Source: Clostridiaceae bacterium
GTDB taxonomy: Bacteria > Bacillota > Clostridia > Oscillospirales > Acutalibacteraceae
Assembly: GCA_904502215.1 (NCBI GenBank)
Contig: CAJGDQ010000056.1
Coordinates: 1-6,704 of the forward strand
Direction: 5' to 3'
Length of the DNA stretch: 6,704 nucleotides
Part shown: positions 5,804 to 6,704 of the stretch, piece after piece
How the letters are laid out: every line of letters starts with the position of its first letter
Numbering within the stretch: position 1 is the stretch's first letter
Program-made: the position numbers and the translations under genes
Notes under the pieces: model-generated
Databases searched by the model: none
What the model was told of the DNA's origin: nothing
Seen by the model: the letters and a program-made list of their open reading frames with translations, nothing else

Positions 5804-6704
5804 CTTATCTTAGAGCCCTCGGGAACACCATCAATGAAAATAACCTTAACATCATCGTCATTACAGTCAGCAGCTAAAATCATACCGTTAGATTCAACTC
5901 CGCAAAGCTTAGCAGGTTTAAGGTTTGAAACAACGATAACAGTGTGTCCTATTAAATCCTCAGGGGTATACCATTTAGCAATACCTGAAGCCACAGTTCT
6001 TGGTGTGTTAGTGCCATCGTTAAGGGTGAGCTTCAAAAGCTTTTTGGCTTTCGGAATAGGCTCGCAAGCAACTATTTTGGCGGCTTTTAATTCAACCTTA
6101 ATAAAATCATCGATTGAAATTTGAGCTAAAGTTGCAACATTTTCAACTGCTTCTTTTTCTTTTGCTTCCTGTTCGGCTGCTATTTCTTCCAAAACCTTTG
6201 CAGCATCAAGACGTGCAAATAGAGGAACAGCAGTGCCTACTGAGTAATCCTCAACCTCGCCGAAAGCAAGGGTATTGTTGTTGGAGCAAATTTGAGCATT
6301 AATGCTTTGGCTACTATCAGGCATAATGGGGGAGAGCATAATAGATAGCAAGCGGATGCATTCAAGCAAATTATAAAGAACAGCAGAGAGCCTATCGTTG
6401 TTAGCTTCGTCCTTTGCAAGAGTCCAAGGAGCTGTTTCATCAATATACTTATTGCATCTCTTTGCGAGGTTCATAATGCTCTCACATGCTAATGCATTAT
6501 GATAAGAATCCATATTTTTGTAATAAGCCTTTATGGTATCCTCAGCGGTAGCGATAAGCTCTTTATCGCATTCCTCGGTTATTTCGCCCTTTTTAACCTT
6601 GCCATCAAAATACTTATTGGTCATAGCAACTGTGCGGTTAACGAGGTTGCCTAGAGTATTAGCAAGGTCGGCATTAAATTTGGTTATAAAGCTTTCGTAG
6701 GTAA
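5800..6704 (-). CDS. metG: Methionyl-tRNA synthetase, C-terminal part, 5' truncated by the window edge
   Basis: MetG charges tRNA-Met with methionine in the cytoplasm. The last 300 residues are visible. The frame stays open to the right edge (YESFITKFNADLANTLGNLVNRTVAM), so the ATG at 6624 is internal. The catalytic Rossmann domain, with its HIGH and KMSKS motifs, lies outside the window. Present are the alpha-helical anticodon-binding domain (NADLANTLGNLVNRT, CNKYIDETAPWTLAKD, LLSIMLSPIMPDSS), a charged linker (LEEIAAEQEAKEKEAVENVA), and a C-terminal OB-fold tRNA-binding domain of the Trbp111/EMAP II type (about the last 105 residues: DFIKVELKAAKIVACEPIPKAKKLLKL ... SNLKPAKLCGVESNGMILAA, split here by the strand order of the fold). 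This appended domain is typical of the homodimeric Firmicutes form. It ends in TGA overlapping the tatD ATG, and its promoter lies outside the window. Confidence 0.96.
   Translation of the reverse strand, partial: TYESFITKFNADLANTLGNLVNRTVAMTNKYFDGKVKKGEITEECDKELIATAEDTIKAYYKNMDSYHNALACESIMNLAKRCNKYIDETAPWTLAKDEANNDRLSAVLYNLLECIRLLSIMLSPIMPDSSQSINAQICSNNNTLAFGEVEDYSVGTAVPLFARLDAAKVLEEIAAEQEAKEKEAVENVATLAQISIDDFIKVELKAAKIVACEPIPKAKKLLKLTLNDGTNTPRTVASGIAKWYTPEDLIGHTVIVVSNLKPAKLCGVESNGMILAADCNDDDVKVIFIDGVPEGSKIR

Overview
The window is a stretch of bacterial chromosome from an AT-rich Gram-positive, most likely a member of the Clostridia (gut Oscillospiraceae/Ruminococcaceae type). The evidence is the AT-rich coding sequence, a consensus sigma-A type promoter with strong Shine-Dalgarno sites, a lipoprotein signal peptide, the mfd / PrsA-like lipoprotein and metG-tatD gene neighbourhoods seen in Firmicutes, and a hairpin-rich repeat of a kind I recall from gut Clostridia. 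TGA is used as a stop (metG), so the code is the standard bacterial one. The taxonomic call is inference from content only.

Layout, left to right. On the + strand: the C-terminal three quarters of mfd (transcription-repair coupling factor, cut by the left edge); a consensus promoter; a secreted SurA/PrsA-like lipoprotein; and purC (SAICAR synthase), which starts 17 nt after the lipoprotein and is probably co-transcribed with it. On the - strand, reading in from the right edge: the C-terminal 300 residues of metG (methionyl-tRNA synthetase, cut by the right edge); tatD, whose ATG overlaps the metG stop in an ATGA junction; and a small 37-residue Asn/Lys/Gln/Asp-only ORF.

The convergent space between purC and tatD (about 4419-5014) is the least ordinary part. 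It holds a weak purC terminator candidate, a 137-bp MITE-like element with imperfect terminal inverted repeats and nested hairpins (4551-4687), a structured stretch with a diverged direct repeat that I cannot identify (4688-4805), a perfect 14-bp-stem hairpin (4806-4836), the small ORF (4849-4962) and the tatD terminator hairpin (4969-5008).

The small ORF is the best candidate for something not yet described. It is built of five [N/K][N/D]QNK pentapeptides, and the QNK codons differ between copies only at synonymous third positions, which suggests selection on the peptide. It has a terminator directly downstream, and its own Shine-Dalgarno lies inside the 3' arm of the tatD terminator. The remaining genes are housekeeping: DNA repair coupled to transcription, extracytoplasmic protein folding, purine synthesis, tRNA charging and a metal-dependent nuclease/deacylase-type hydrolase.
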